In this document: positions 17,724 to 27,264 of the stretch, piece after piece | How positions within the stretch are numbered: the first letter of the stretch is position 1 | Layout of the letters: every line of letters begins with the position of its first letter | Assembly: GCA_015679245.1 (NCBI GenBank) | Contig: CP064953.1 | Coordinates: 1,426,001 to 1,490,000, forward strand | From: Actinomycetaceae bacterium zg-1166 | Lineage (GTDB): Bacteria > Actinomycetota > Actinomycetes > Actinomycetales > Actinomycetaceae | Reading direction: 5' to 3' | DNA: 64,000 bases | Notes under the pieces: model-generated | The model's input: only the letters and a program-made list of their open reading frames with translations | Told to the model about the DNA's origin: nothing | The model's database searches: none | Position numbers and translations under genes: made by a program

Positions 17724-19784
17724 TTATGAGCATATCGCATTTCTGAGCGCGAGAAGGAAAGTGCGCCCAAATCGAGTAGTGGGTTCTAGTATGGCGCTCT
17801 CAGCCCACTCGTTCCACGCATTGATAAAGATAACACGATCCTTTTCTTCACGCGGAGCTACAGCACGCACAAGGCCAGCAAGCCAACGATGGAACGTGTA
17901 AGGATTAGAACCATACCAGGAATCCGCTTTCCATTGGCGACGAGCTGTATTGTCAAAACCCACCATGGCGCCAGGGTACTGAGTCTCCTTTAGACGCGAA
18001 GCAGCGCGCATCGAAGCCTCGGCAGTGGCGCTGTAGCTCATGAAGTTGCCGCGCCAACGCGAATCAAGCCCCACCTTTGTAGCTGGACCTGCCACCCAGG
18101 GAAGGTTGTGCGGGGGAAATTCGAGAGTTCCATCCAGGCCAAGAGAGGTGAAATCCTCCCCGATTCCATCAAAATCTTGCGCTACAGCAACAGCGAGGAT
18201 GTGAAGCTCACCGACCCCGGCATTGCGAGCACGCTCACGCCAGGTCTGAACAACTTCCGCGAAGTTTTCCATCTGAGCTGGGCGATAGACAGCAAGAATC
18301 GGCTTGCCCTCCAGGCGCATGTAGCGAGGATCGGCTAAGAATTCGAGTACGTCGTCAATAAAATCCTCAGCTGGGATCTTGCTGTAGTCCTGCCCAATAA
18401 GAACGTCGTGAGAACGCCCATCCCAGCGTCGTGTCCAGTTCTCGTTTGCCCACATGATACAGAAGGGAAAATCCACAGTAGAGTCATGAAGTTTCTCAAT
18501 GGGAAGATTGAGGATGCGCTGGCCGGAAAACCAGTAATAGTAATACATGAAACCAGCAATCCCATGTGAGGATGCAAGTTCAGCTTGTGCTTGGCGCACC
18601 GAATCTAGCTCAAGATCGTAGTACCCCAAATCCGAGGGTTGCTTAGGCTGGTAGTGTCCGCGATAGGCTGGAACTGCGCCAGCCACATTTGTCCACTCGG
18701 TAAAGCCTTTCCCCCACCAACGATTATTCTGTGATGATTCGTGGAACTGCGGAAGATAGAAGGGGATTACCGTGGCGTTAGGGCGAATGCTAGAGCCAGG
18801 AATGAAGCGTTCATATCCGTTCTTATTTATTCCTTCGCTCTCAAGCGCGTAGATCCAGGAAGGCTCCTTTGTTCGCAGTCCGGCTTCCTTGGTGAGAATG
18901 CCAATGAGACGTTCAATTGCATGTGCAGTAGTGCCATCAACCTGTCCAGCTTCGTCGTCGAAGTCTGCAGCCTGGAGGTTAAGAGAACGTAAGCCTTGAA
19001 GAATAAAACCGCGGCACCAATACATCGAACCCGAAGCAAATTCGAGATCGTCGAAGGAAGATTCGAGTTCTATTCGCCGTGCAAGCTGTTCCACAATGCG
19101 CTTATCACCTCCCCAGAATTCACTACCAACAATCGAATCAGTAGCAGTGAGAACGCCAAGAGAGGCATCGGCTGCGAAGGCATTGAGGATTGAGGTGACG
19201 CTTTCGCGCGAGCCGACGAGATCGTTGAGGAATTGATCTTTCCAGGCACTGCCCGATCCAGCAAGCTCAGTGTGTTCCTCACGCCACGGACTCTTCTTTG
19301 TGTGGAGCTTGAGGATGAGTTCGTAGGGATCGAGGATTCCGGAGTTGATGAGCTGAAGCGTAGGGAAGATATCCCGCCCGTGATTCTCTACTTCTACGAC
19401 GAGGCAATGGCGAAGATGTGTGAGATCGCTGGGGATACCGAGTTCCTGCCCTGAGGCATTGGTGATGAAGAGATCGAAGGGAACGGGAATCGTAGTGAGG
19501 TGCCCTATGAGTTCTTCTAGGAGATCGGCGTAGAAGCAGTGGATCACCACGGCCACACGGCAGGGATCGGAGATGTCAAACTGTGGATCAATACGCCACT
19601 TGTCTGGAAAACCAGAATCTTGGCGGCCTCCAAGGCGATCAACATAGTTGGAGAAATCAGCGCAGTGCTGAGAACGTACCCCGCGGATATTCCCTGTGGA
19701 GAGAAGATTCACGGCAGCATTTCGTGCCCGTGCAGCGATATAGCGCCCTCGCCTTGAAAGGCCGTACATAGGGAAATGAGACAT
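17724..19784 (-). CDS. Rhamnan synthesis F protein fused to WbsX/GH99-like domain
   Basis: 686 residues in two parts. The first 330 or so match RgpF-type proteins: VAVVIHCFYADLLEEL, VENHGRDIFPTL, LILKLHTKKS and an HxxRxG-like SGSMYWCRG. The second part opens TVIPFYLPQFHE with GKGFTEWTNV and contains MWANENWTRRWDG and INAWNEWAESAILEP, the hallmarks of the WbsX/GH99-like domain seen in O-antigen loci. RgpF itself is linked to rhamnose polymer synthesis; the WbsX domain is suspected to be a glycosyltransferase or endo-acting enzyme. It follows a second RgpF-like gene by 13 bases. Confidence 0.87.
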   Translation of the reverse strand: MSHFPMYGLSRRGRYIAARARNAAVNLLSTGNIRGVRSQHCADFSNYVDRLGGRQDSGFPDKWRIDPQFDISDPCRVAVVIHCFYADLLEELIGHLTTIPVPFDLFITNASGQELGIPSDLTHLRHCLVVEVENHGRDIFPTLQLINSGILDPYELILKLHTKKSPWREEHTELAGSGSAWKDQFLNDLVGSRESVTSILNAFAADASLGVLTATDSIVGSEFWGGDKRIVEQLARRIELESSFDDLEFASGSMYWCRGFILQGLRSLNLQAADFDDEAGQVDGTTAHAIERLIGILTKEAGLRTKEPSWIYALESEGINKNGYERFIPGSSIRPNATVIPFYLPQFHESSQNNRWWGKGFTEWTNVAGAVPAYRGHYQPKQPSDLGYYDLELDSVRQAQAELASSHGIAGFMYYYYWFSGQRILNLPIEKLHDSTVDFPFCIMWANENWTRRWDGRSHDVLIGQDYSKIPAEDFIDDVLEFLADPRYMRLEGKPILAVYRPAQMENFAEVVQTWRERARNAGVGELHILAVAVAQDFDGIGEDFTSLGLDGTLEFPPHNLPWVAGPATKVGLDSRWRGNFMSYSATAEASMRAASRLKETQYPGAMVGFDNTARRQWKADSWYGSNPYTFHRWLAGLVRAVAPREEKDRVIFINAWNEWAESAILEPTTRFGRTFLLALRNAICS

Positions 19785-19797
19785 TATTCTTCCTCAC

Positions 19798-20625
19798 TCA
19801 CCATTGCGTGATGTCTTCGTTGAAGCGGCGTTGAATGTACACAGCCGCTTCCGCGGATTCCGATAGGGTGGATGGATGAGTCATGATCGTGCGCTTAAGG
19901 AAAGGCACATCAGCTTCAATGAGATTCTTCCAACCATCAACAGTTGGGTTCGAGTAGGGGACTCCGAGATCTGGGCCTGTAACCCACTCGTCCCAGGAAT
20001 AGGCTTCCGCGAAACAGAGCCGTGACGTGCCGAGTTCATAGGAGAGAACCACACGATCCTTATCAGGCTCGATGCGAACGTTATTGAAAAAATCACGCCA
20101 CGGTGCCTCGTCAAGGATCCCCTGACGAAAGGCAAGAAAGTAACTCTGAATGTGGCGCACGAATTGGTAGGAACTCGTCAAACCACGAATACTTGGCCCT
20201 GGCTTTCCCGCCCAGGCCAGGAGATGGTCAATGGGCGCAAAGGGGCCGAGAAGTGAATCATTTGTCAGGAGAACAACAGGGCACCGCCGCAGTTGTGGGA
20301 GTGTACCTAGGGCTGTTGCCCACGAGCCGAAATCGTAGCCCAGGTTCGGGCGACGCATGATGACGGTCTCCTCAGGGATTCCATGAGGAAACGTAAGAGG
20401 CTCTGGTGCCTCACAGGTCGCCACGATGAGCGTTGCGTAGTCGTTCGCTTCAAGCTGGCGAAGATACTCAGAAAGAGAACGGGGTTGTACCTGCGTGGCC
20501 GAATACTGGGCAATGATCGCGACTTTTCCTGTGCGCGTGAGAACCGAGGCATCTCCACGCTCTATTCGCACCTTTCCCTTTGTGACATCGTGAACTAAAG
20601 GACCGCGTGTTCGTCGAAAGATCAC
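19798..20625 (-). CDS. Rhamnan synthesis F family protein
   Basis: 275 residues, a single RgpF-type domain: VAIIAQYSATQVQP, RRPNLGYDFGSW (the R-x-N-x-G-x-D block), VVLLTNDSLLGPF and a C-terminal VPFLKRTIMTHP. These proteins are associated with extension or modification of rhamnose polysaccharides. It overlaps the small coiled-coil gene by four bases, so the unit reads wzm-wzt-coiled-coil-rgpF-rgpF/WbsX. Confidence 0.87.
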   Translation of the reverse strand: MIFRRTRGPLVHDVTKGKVRIERGDASVLTRTGKVAIIAQYSATQVQPRSLSEYLRQLEANDYATLIVATCEAPEPLTFPHGIPEETVIMRRPNLGYDFGSWATALGTLPQLRRCPVVLLTNDSLLGPFAPIDHLLAWAGKPGPSIRGLTSSYQFVRHIQSYFLAFRQGILDEAPWRDFFNNVRIEPDKDRVVLSYELGTSRLCFAEAYSWDEWVTGPDLGVPYSNPTVDGWKNLIEADVPFLKRTIMTHPSTLSESAEAAVYIQRRFNEDITQW

Positions 20626-20864
20626 CTCACAAGCCCCCTACGAAGCGCCGCTTTAACTCCCCTAAGCGGCGCAGTGAGCCTCCACGAGGTTGAGTGGCGC
20701 AGAGTTTCGAGTTGCTCCCATGAATCTTCAAGTTTCCGTTTGGCTAGCCGGAGATCTTTTTCGAGGTGCTCGTTACGCTCACGAAGTTCCGAGATTTCTT
20801 GCTCTGCTGCTCGCAGCGAGGAACGCAGAAGTCTGAGATCTTCGTCTACTGTCGTCTTACTCAT
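20622..20864 (-). CDS. Small coiled-coil protein of the polysaccharide operon
   Basis: 80 residues from MSKTTVDEDLRLL. Residues 5-52 are a heptad-patterned charged helix (LRAAEQEISELRERNEH). The C-terminus has STSWRLTAPLRG, a motif found after coiled coils in many polysaccharide methyltransferases and glycosyltransferases. No catalytic domain is present. It overlaps the Wzt gene by eight bases, with GAGGAG inside Wzt as ribosome-binding site. It may tether RgpF/glycosyltransferases or set chain length by analogy with the WbdD coiled coil; this is inference. Confidence 0.75.
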   Translation of the reverse strand: MSKTTVDEDLRLLRSSLRAAEQEISELRERNEHLEKDLRLAKRKLEDSWEQLETLRHSTSWRLTAPLRGVKAALRRGLVR

Positions 20865-22149
20865 CCTTATTCTCCTCATGATTCCCCCAACCAGCACGCT
20901 CGCTCCACTTTCCTGGCGGCAAAGTAATCAACGCCGGTTCTGTGGAGGGACGCCCTGTGCGAACAATCACCTCGGTACGCCGGTCAGAGTAGTCGTACAT
21001 CTGTCCATCTCGCACAAAACAGGTGGTAAGCCAGTATCTCCCAGGTTGGAATATGAACTCCTTCATCGTGTAGTCGATAAAGGTGTCCTCGCCAGCTCGA
21101 AATGAGTAAAGGCGCCCTCCGGCCTTAGAGTTTGGCCCTGCCACCATCACGCCTCCATCAGTGGAGAAACCGAGACCTAATTCGACATCGTGAAGGTCGT
21201 AGTATGAGTGGACGTGGATCCTCAAAGTGGCTTCGTTTCCCGAGGTCAGGAAGGGAACAACACGTCCATTCTCATCGAGGAATTCCACGCGAGTCATCCG
21301 GCAGTCGCCATTGCCCTGGTTGAGGCGATACTGATCGTCCTCGCCGTAATCTACCTCGCCTTCTTCTGCTTCGCGTTTAGCAGCTTCCCTCGCATTAACT
21401 TCAGCAATATAGGCCGAAACTGCCTCATCGGACGAGGCAAGCATCCGAACCTTGCCGTGATCGAACCAAACGATTTCGTCGCACATCTCGCGTGCCAGAG
21501 AGAGCGAATGCGTCACAAGTGCCACCGTGGTACCACTATCGCGAAGTTCACGCATGTAGTCGAAACATTTACGCTGGAATTCCTCGTCTCCCACCGCGAT
21601 AATTTCGTCCACAATGAGGATCTTCGGGCGAATAGCTACGGCCACTGCGAAACCTAGTCGAACCGTCATCCCCGAGGAATACACCTTGACAGGTTGGTCA
21701 ATAAACTCGCCGATATCGGCATAATCAATAATCCAGTCAAGCGTCTCGTCGATCTGCTTTTTCGTACGCCCCAGAATTGCACCATTGAGATAGATGTTCT
21801 CACGGCCAGTGAGTTCGCCGTGGAAACCCGCGCCAAGTTCGAGAAGTGCATCGACCTTTTCAGAGACTACAACCGATCCTGCGGTAGGGCGATAGACACC
21901 GGCAAGGATCTTGAGCATTGTCGACTTTCCAGAGCCGTTATGCCCAATCAAGCCAAAGGTCGTTCCTTTGCGAATCTTGAAGGAGACATCCTCAAGGGCA
22001 AAAAATTCTTGCTCACCCCCGCGAGCTTTTCCACGAACAAAGCGCTCTTTGAAAGTGTCGCGCCGCTCAGACTTCATGCGGAAAACTTTGGAGACTGAAT
22101 CAACGACGATTGCGTAGTCCTCTACAGATTCAGGTGAACCCACAATCAT
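20857..22149 (-). CDS. wzt: Polysaccharide ABC exporter ATP-binding protein with C-terminal carbohydrate-binding domain
   Basis: 430 residues. The nucleotide-binding domain has GHNGSGKST (Walker A), YSSGMTVRL in place of the canonical LSGGQ, as in Wzt/TagH proteins, and ILIVDEIIAVGD (Walker B). From about residue 275 a beta-rich extension (RMTRVEFLDENG, LGLGFSTDGGVMV, GRYWLTTCFV) matches Wzt C-terminal domains that recognise the modified end of O-antigen chains. It energises export of the undecaprenyl-linked polymer. The ATG overlaps the wzm stop (TGATG). Confidence 0.93.
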   Translation of the reverse strand: MIVGSPESVEDYAIVVDSVSKVFRMKSERRDTFKERFVRGKARGGEQEFFALEDVSFKIRKGTTFGLIGHNGSGKSTMLKILAGVYRPTAGSVVVSEKVDALLELGAGFHGELTGRENIYLNGAILGRTKKQIDETLDWIIDYADIGEFIDQPVKVYSSGMTVRLGFAVAVAIRPKILIVDEIIAVGDEEFQRKCFDYMRELRDSGTTVALVTHSLSLAREMCDEIVWFDHGKVRMLASSDEAVSAYIAEVNAREAAKREAEEGEVDYGEDDQYRLNQGNGDCRMTRVEFLDENGRVVPFLTSGNEATLRIHVHSYYDLHDVELGLGFSTDGGVMVAGPNSKAGGRLYSFRAGEDTFIDYTMKEFIFQPGRYWLTTCFVRDGQMYDYSDRRTEVIVRTGRPSTEPALITLPPGKWSERAGWGNHEENKDE

Positions 22150-22994
22150 CAAATCCTTTCGCTTAGATCAACGCCGTGGCGTTTGTACACGAGACGTGCA
22201 CCGACAAGAGCCAGGAGTGCCCACATGAAGCAGAGCCCCCAACTCATCGCACTCGCAGAGGTGAGATCGTAGATGAGAGCACGAAATACAGTGATGAACT
22301 CTGCGACAGGCATGTGTGCCACGATTGCTTGAACCGGCACGCCATGAAGATTTTCCGGCACAATCGCGATTGTGTAGATGATTGGCGTTGCGTAGAACAT
22401 GAGCTGGAGAATGACACCTGTGAGCTGGGCGAGGTCACGCACATAGACGTTCCAAATAGCAAGAATTACCGTAACTGCTTGCACAAAAACTACGAGGAGA
22501 GCAAAGAAAGGAAGGAGTAGCAGCCATGTCCAACTCACATTCCCAAGGAGAATAAAGACGAGGAGGAGAAGAAGCACTTCTGAGGTCGATTGAACGGCAA
22601 CAGCAAGCCCGGTTCCCAACACAGGCGCATAGGCTGGAAAGTAAACCTTTTGGAGAAGCCCGCCTGTGGAGAGGAGACCGTTGATTCCGGCATTGATTGA
22701 ATTTTGGAAGAACCCCCAGATGATAAGACCGGCAAAAAGCCATACAGCAAAAATCGCAATGCCCTCATGGCGAGCAGCTATCCCCGGTGGCTGCATCTTG
22801 AACAGACCACCGAAGATAAGGGTGTAGATCCCCAAAGTAGCGAGCGGAACGACAAAAGACCACACCCACCCCAGCATCGTTCCTTTAAATTTTGATTTGA
22901 GGTCACGCTGCCCGAAGGCGTTGATGAGCGTGAGTTGCTGGCGAAGCGGTAACGAGACCCGCACATCTGCTTTGCTCGGCATTACCTCACTCAT
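22149..22994 (-). CDS. wzm: Polysaccharide ABC exporter permease
   Basis: 281 residues of the ABC-2 type with six hydrophobic segments. FGQRDLKSKFKGTMLGWVW near the N-terminus is the conserved amphipathic entry of Wzm/TagG/RfbA permeases, and VYVRDLAQLTGVILQLMFY is the ABC-2 signature. It forms the membrane channel with Wzt for polymer crossing the cytoplasmic membrane. It is the first gene of the reverse five-gene unit. Confidence 0.93.
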   Translation of the reverse strand: MSEVMPSKADVRVSLPLRQQLTLINAFGQRDLKSKFKGTMLGWVWSFVVPLATLGIYTLIFGGLFKMQPPGIAARHEGIAIFAVWLFAGLIIWGFFQNSINAGINGLLSTGGLLQKVYFPAYAPVLGTGLAVAVQSTSEVLLLLLVFILLGNVSWTWLLLLPFFALLVVFVQAVTVILAIWNVYVRDLAQLTGVILQLMFYATPIIYTIAIVPENLHGVPVQAIVAHMPVAEFITVFRALIYDLTSASAMSWGLCFMWALLALVGARLVYKRHGVDLSERI

Positions 22995-23040
22995 TCCACT
23001 TGTGCTGACGTTTCGATATATATCTAGGAGGCTAGATTAG

Positions 23041-24231
<1,191 letters not shown>

Positions 24232-24237
24232 ACATCA

Positions 24238-24317
24238 CACCTTGTTGTGTCTCCCATCAGGGGATACACAACAAGGTGGAGGGTGGAACACGGGTCTTTC
24301 GTTCCGCCCTCCACCTT
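24238..24317. terminator. Two overlapping hairpins between rmlB and the amidase gene
   Basis: Hairpin 1 pairs CACCTTGTTGTGT (24238-24250) with ACACAACAAGGTG (24266-24278). Hairpin 2 pairs AAGGTGGAGGGTGGAAC (24273-24289) with GTTCCGCCCTCCACCTT (24301-24317), with one G-U. The 3' arm of the first overlaps the 5' arm of the second, so they exclude one another. Location between convergent genes makes a two-way terminator the simplest reading. Confidence 0.75.
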
Positions 24318-24435
24318 CTCCAGTGGTGCGTTACACCTTTGGCGATTCTCACGCGCTCTCTTTACTGAGCTACTCGACATGCCCCACGATGTGCTACACA
24401 TCCCCACACATGTGCTACCTAGCTGGGAGCTAGTT

Positions 24436-27114
24436 TCAGACTTTCGCCTTTCTCAATCCAGCGAGAGTGGCCTCACTTTCATTGCGGAAGCACTGCTCAG
24501 CGCGAGTCTGTGAATAATGACTGTGCCCTGGCACGTGGAAGATTCCGCTATTCTCATTTCCTTTGATTGGAGCCCAGTCTGGGCATTGACCAGAGGGGGT
24601 AAAGTAACGCACCCACCGCCCACTGTTATCAAAGGTGTATTGTCCATACTTCACATGTGCAGTGCGGTTCGCGAGCATTTTGCCGTCCCGGTCAAGGTAG
24701 TAGTCACCCACCCATTCGTCGGTGGCCATCATTCCCGAACCGAGGAAGTAGTACCATACTCCGTCCCACGCAAGCCACTGATCGTGGATCACCGCACCAG
24801 AGGATTGCGCGAAGTACCACTTCCCATCAGGAGCCATAAACCATCCGGTAGCCATTATCCCGTGAGAATCGAAGTAGTACCATGAACCTTTGAGGAATGC
24901 CCAGGCGTTCTCGATCATGGCACCCGAAGCTCCTACGTAATACCAGCCTCCGCCACCTAGCAGCCAGCGATTGGAAACCAACCTCCCGTACGAGTCAGCA
25001 AAGTACCATGTGGAACTCTTATCGCGGAACCAACCGGTAGCAGCACCACCGTCATCGGCAAAGTAATACCACTCACCATCCAGCTGCTTCCATTGATTCT
25101 GGAGCATACGGCCAGATTCATCGAGGTAGAAATATCGGCTATTCCATTCACTCACGACTTCACGCTGGACGTAACCGAGGGAGTTAGCGAAGTACCACTG
25201 ACCATCGACCTTGAACCACCCCGTTGCCATCTCACCGTCTGAAGCAAAGTAGTAGCGGTAAGAACCAAAGTCACGGAAAGTATTCTCCAGGCGCGCTCCA
25301 CCTTGACCAAGGTAATACCAACGGCCATTATCGTAAATCCACTCGGAAGCCACGAGTGTTCCATCCTGGCGCAGGAAGTACCATTTTCCTTTGTCGAGGA
25401 GCCAGCCATGGGCAAATGTACCGTCAGCGTTGCGGTAATACCACTGCCCGTCACGGAAAATCCAGCCGCGAGGATCACTTGTGCCACCTGGAGAGAGAAT
25501 CTTTTCGTATCGCTCTTTCGTCATCGACATGAGCTGATCCAGATAGTTGTAGATCAGAGCCGGGCAGGCGGTGTTGCCGACATCGCGATGGCCGAAGATT
25601 CGCGGCAGGATTGAACCTGGAGCACGGTTGGTGTTGATTTTGCGTTCACTGGGAAGTGGCACACGCAACGGGCTCATCGTCGTTGGATCAATACCGGCCA
25701 CTGCAAACTTCCATGCAGCGACATCTGCAATAGCCGTGAGTACGGTTGAACTCGGTTCGAGCGCTGTGTAGTCGCCCATCACCGAAATTCCCATTGTTCC
25801 AGTATTGCGACCGGCTGCATGGGCACCAATTGCCATCTTTTCTTCACGTGCGCTCAGAGTTCCGGCACGTCCTTCCCAACGCCCTCCATACTTATCAATG
25901 AGGACGTTATAGCCGATATCTCCCCACTCACGTGTGACGGCATGGTAGTGGTAAATGCCGCGGATCACCCCGGGCACTTGTGCCTGCGTATAGTTGTTTG
26001 AGCCGTAGGTGTGGTGGACGATGACACCCTCAAATTTTGCGTATTCAACGGGCCACGTCATATATTTCGGGTCCGCACTCCAGCTCGTTCGATTCCGAAT
26101 ATTCGCCATAGCGAAGGCTCGGGCACGATCCGCAGAGCTGAGCGTGGCAAAATTCGAGGAAAGACGTGAATCAGGGGAGAGAACTGGGGAAGCCACCACA
26201 GCGCGGTTCGCCATTGGGATGGCAGCGGATGTGTGGAAGAAGCTGGCTAAGATTGCAGGGGTGGCTTCTTCTTGCAGAGCGCTGGAAAGAAGTGAGGAAG
26301 CCTTCGTCGCCTCAATGCTCATCGTCTCGGGGTTGGCCACATCCTCGATGAGTGAAGCTGCTTTAGGTAGAACTTCGGCTAAGGAAGCATCCTGTAACTC
26401 TGCACTAGGCTTCTGACCGCCATACTCCACATTGACTTTCATCTCCGGGGGGAGTTCGCCCTGACTGTTCGTTACTCGTACCTGAATTCCTGTGGAGGCT
26501 CCAGAGACATTGAACTCTGTTCCTTCTCGGGCGGAAGTGCGCACATCCTTACCTTCGGTATCGTCAGCTTCGAGCGCATACCACGGTGACCATGTATCCC
26601 CATCAAGGGTGCGCACTTGTACCACGCTACCTTCGGGAAGCGACTCTCCTCCAGCCCAGGTTACGGCAACGACAGCGAAAGGTTCGTCCACAGCCAACGG
26701 GGCAGTGAGAATGGAGTAGTTCGTTTGCAGAGATCGTTCTACTCCCCCGCCTCGTGTTGGATCCGTGGTTTCTTGCGTATTGGAGGCGTTGGGTGTAGTC
26801 GCAGTCTCGGGCATGGATCTAGCCTTTGACATTTCAGTTTCTTTGGCGACGAGGCTCGCTCCGGCATCGTTCGTCGTACTCTCGATAGTGAAGCCCCGCG
26901 TTGCCTCCTTGGTGAGGTGACCCGCCGAATCTGTGAGCGGGATTTCAAGGGAACTCTGTGAGGGAGACTCCGTGCGCGTCGAACGCTGGAGGCTAGGAGC
27001 CGCAGCGGCAATATCAGTAATTCCAGAAAGGGCACATGTTCCGCTAAGAGCAAGAGCTATGGCGGCAAGGACACGCCGATATGTCACAAACACATCAATT
27101 TTCACAACCTTCAC
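24436..27114 (-). CDS. Secreted N-acetylmuramoyl-L-alanine amidase with choline-binding-type repeats
   Basis: 892 residues. A signal peptide covers about residues 1-38 (ALALSGTCALSG, cut near AAAA). A low-complexity linker and a beta domain (140-235) follow. A PGRP/amidase-2 domain spans 350-535 with zinc ligands VIVHHTYG (H367 or H368), GHRDVG (H509) and TACPAL (C517). Residues 550-835 hold about fourteen 20-residue repeats of the type GWFKVDGQWYYF/ATG, as in pneumococcal choline-binding proteins and glucan-binding proteins. A final 844-892 segment (CPDWAPIKGN, FHVPGHSHYSQTRAEQCF) resembles the 'sunset' domain. It should cleave the stem peptide from MurNAc. The repeats next to licCA/licB suggest anchoring to phosphocholine. 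Confidence 0.9.
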   Translation of the reverse strand: MKVVKIDVFVTYRRVLAAIALALSGTCALSGITDIAAAAPSLQRSTRTESPSQSSLEIPLTDSAGHLTKEATRGFTIESTTNDAGASLVAKETEMSKARSMPETATTPNASNTQETTDPTRGGGVERSLQTNYSILTAPLAVDEPFAVVAVTWAGGESLPEGSVVQVRTLDGDTWSPWYALEADDTEGKDVRTSAREGTEFNVSGASTGIQVRVTNSQGELPPEMKVNVEYGGQKPSAELQDASLAEVLPKAASLIEDVANPETMSIEATKASSLLSSALQEEATPAILASFFHTSAAIPMANRAVVASPVLSPDSRLSSNFATLSSADRARAFAMANIRNRTSWSADPKYMTWPVEYAKFEGVIVHHTYGSNNYTQAQVPGVIRGIYHYHAVTREWGDIGYNVLIDKYGGRWEGRAGTLSAREEKMAIGAHAAGRNTGTMGISVMGDYTALEPSSTVLTAIADVAAWKFAVAGIDPTTMSPLRVPLPSERKINTNRAPGSILPRIFGHRDVGNTACPALIYNYLDQLMSMTKERYEKILSPGGTSDPRGWIFRDGQWYYRNADGTFAHGWLLDKGKWYFLRQDGTLVASEWIYDNGRWYYLGQGGARLENTFRDFGSYRYYFASDGEMATGWFKVDGQWYFANSLGYVQREVVSEWNSRYFYLDESGRMLQNQWKQLDGEWYYFADDGGAATGWFRDKSSTWYFADSYGRLVSNRWLLGGGGWYYVGASGAMIENAWAFLKGSWYYFDSHGIMATGWFMAPDGKWYFAQSSGAVIHDQWLAWDGVWYYFLGSGMMATDEWVGDYYLDRDGKMLANRTAHVKYGQYTFDNSGRWVRYFTPSGQCPDWAPIKGNENSGIFHVPGHSHYSQTRAEQCFRNESEATLAGLRKAKV

Positions 27115-27168
27115 ATTAGTCGTTGATTAGCGCAATTCCTAGATGCACCTCATGACTCATAAAAGATC

Positions 27169-27208
27169 CACAGAGGGTGGGCACCCCTCTAGGTACCCAC
27201 CCTCTGTG
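27169..27208. terminator. Terminator downstream of the nuclease gene
   Basis: A perfect 13-bp stem, CACAGAGGGTGGG and CCCACCCTCTGTG, with a 14-base loop, sits 57 bases past the nuclease stop codon and before the amidase promoter region. Confidence 0.75.
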
Positions 27209-27264
27209 AAAGTTCGAACCACGCCCAGAAGGCGAGATTCGCGCTTTATCAGCCTATGAAAATC

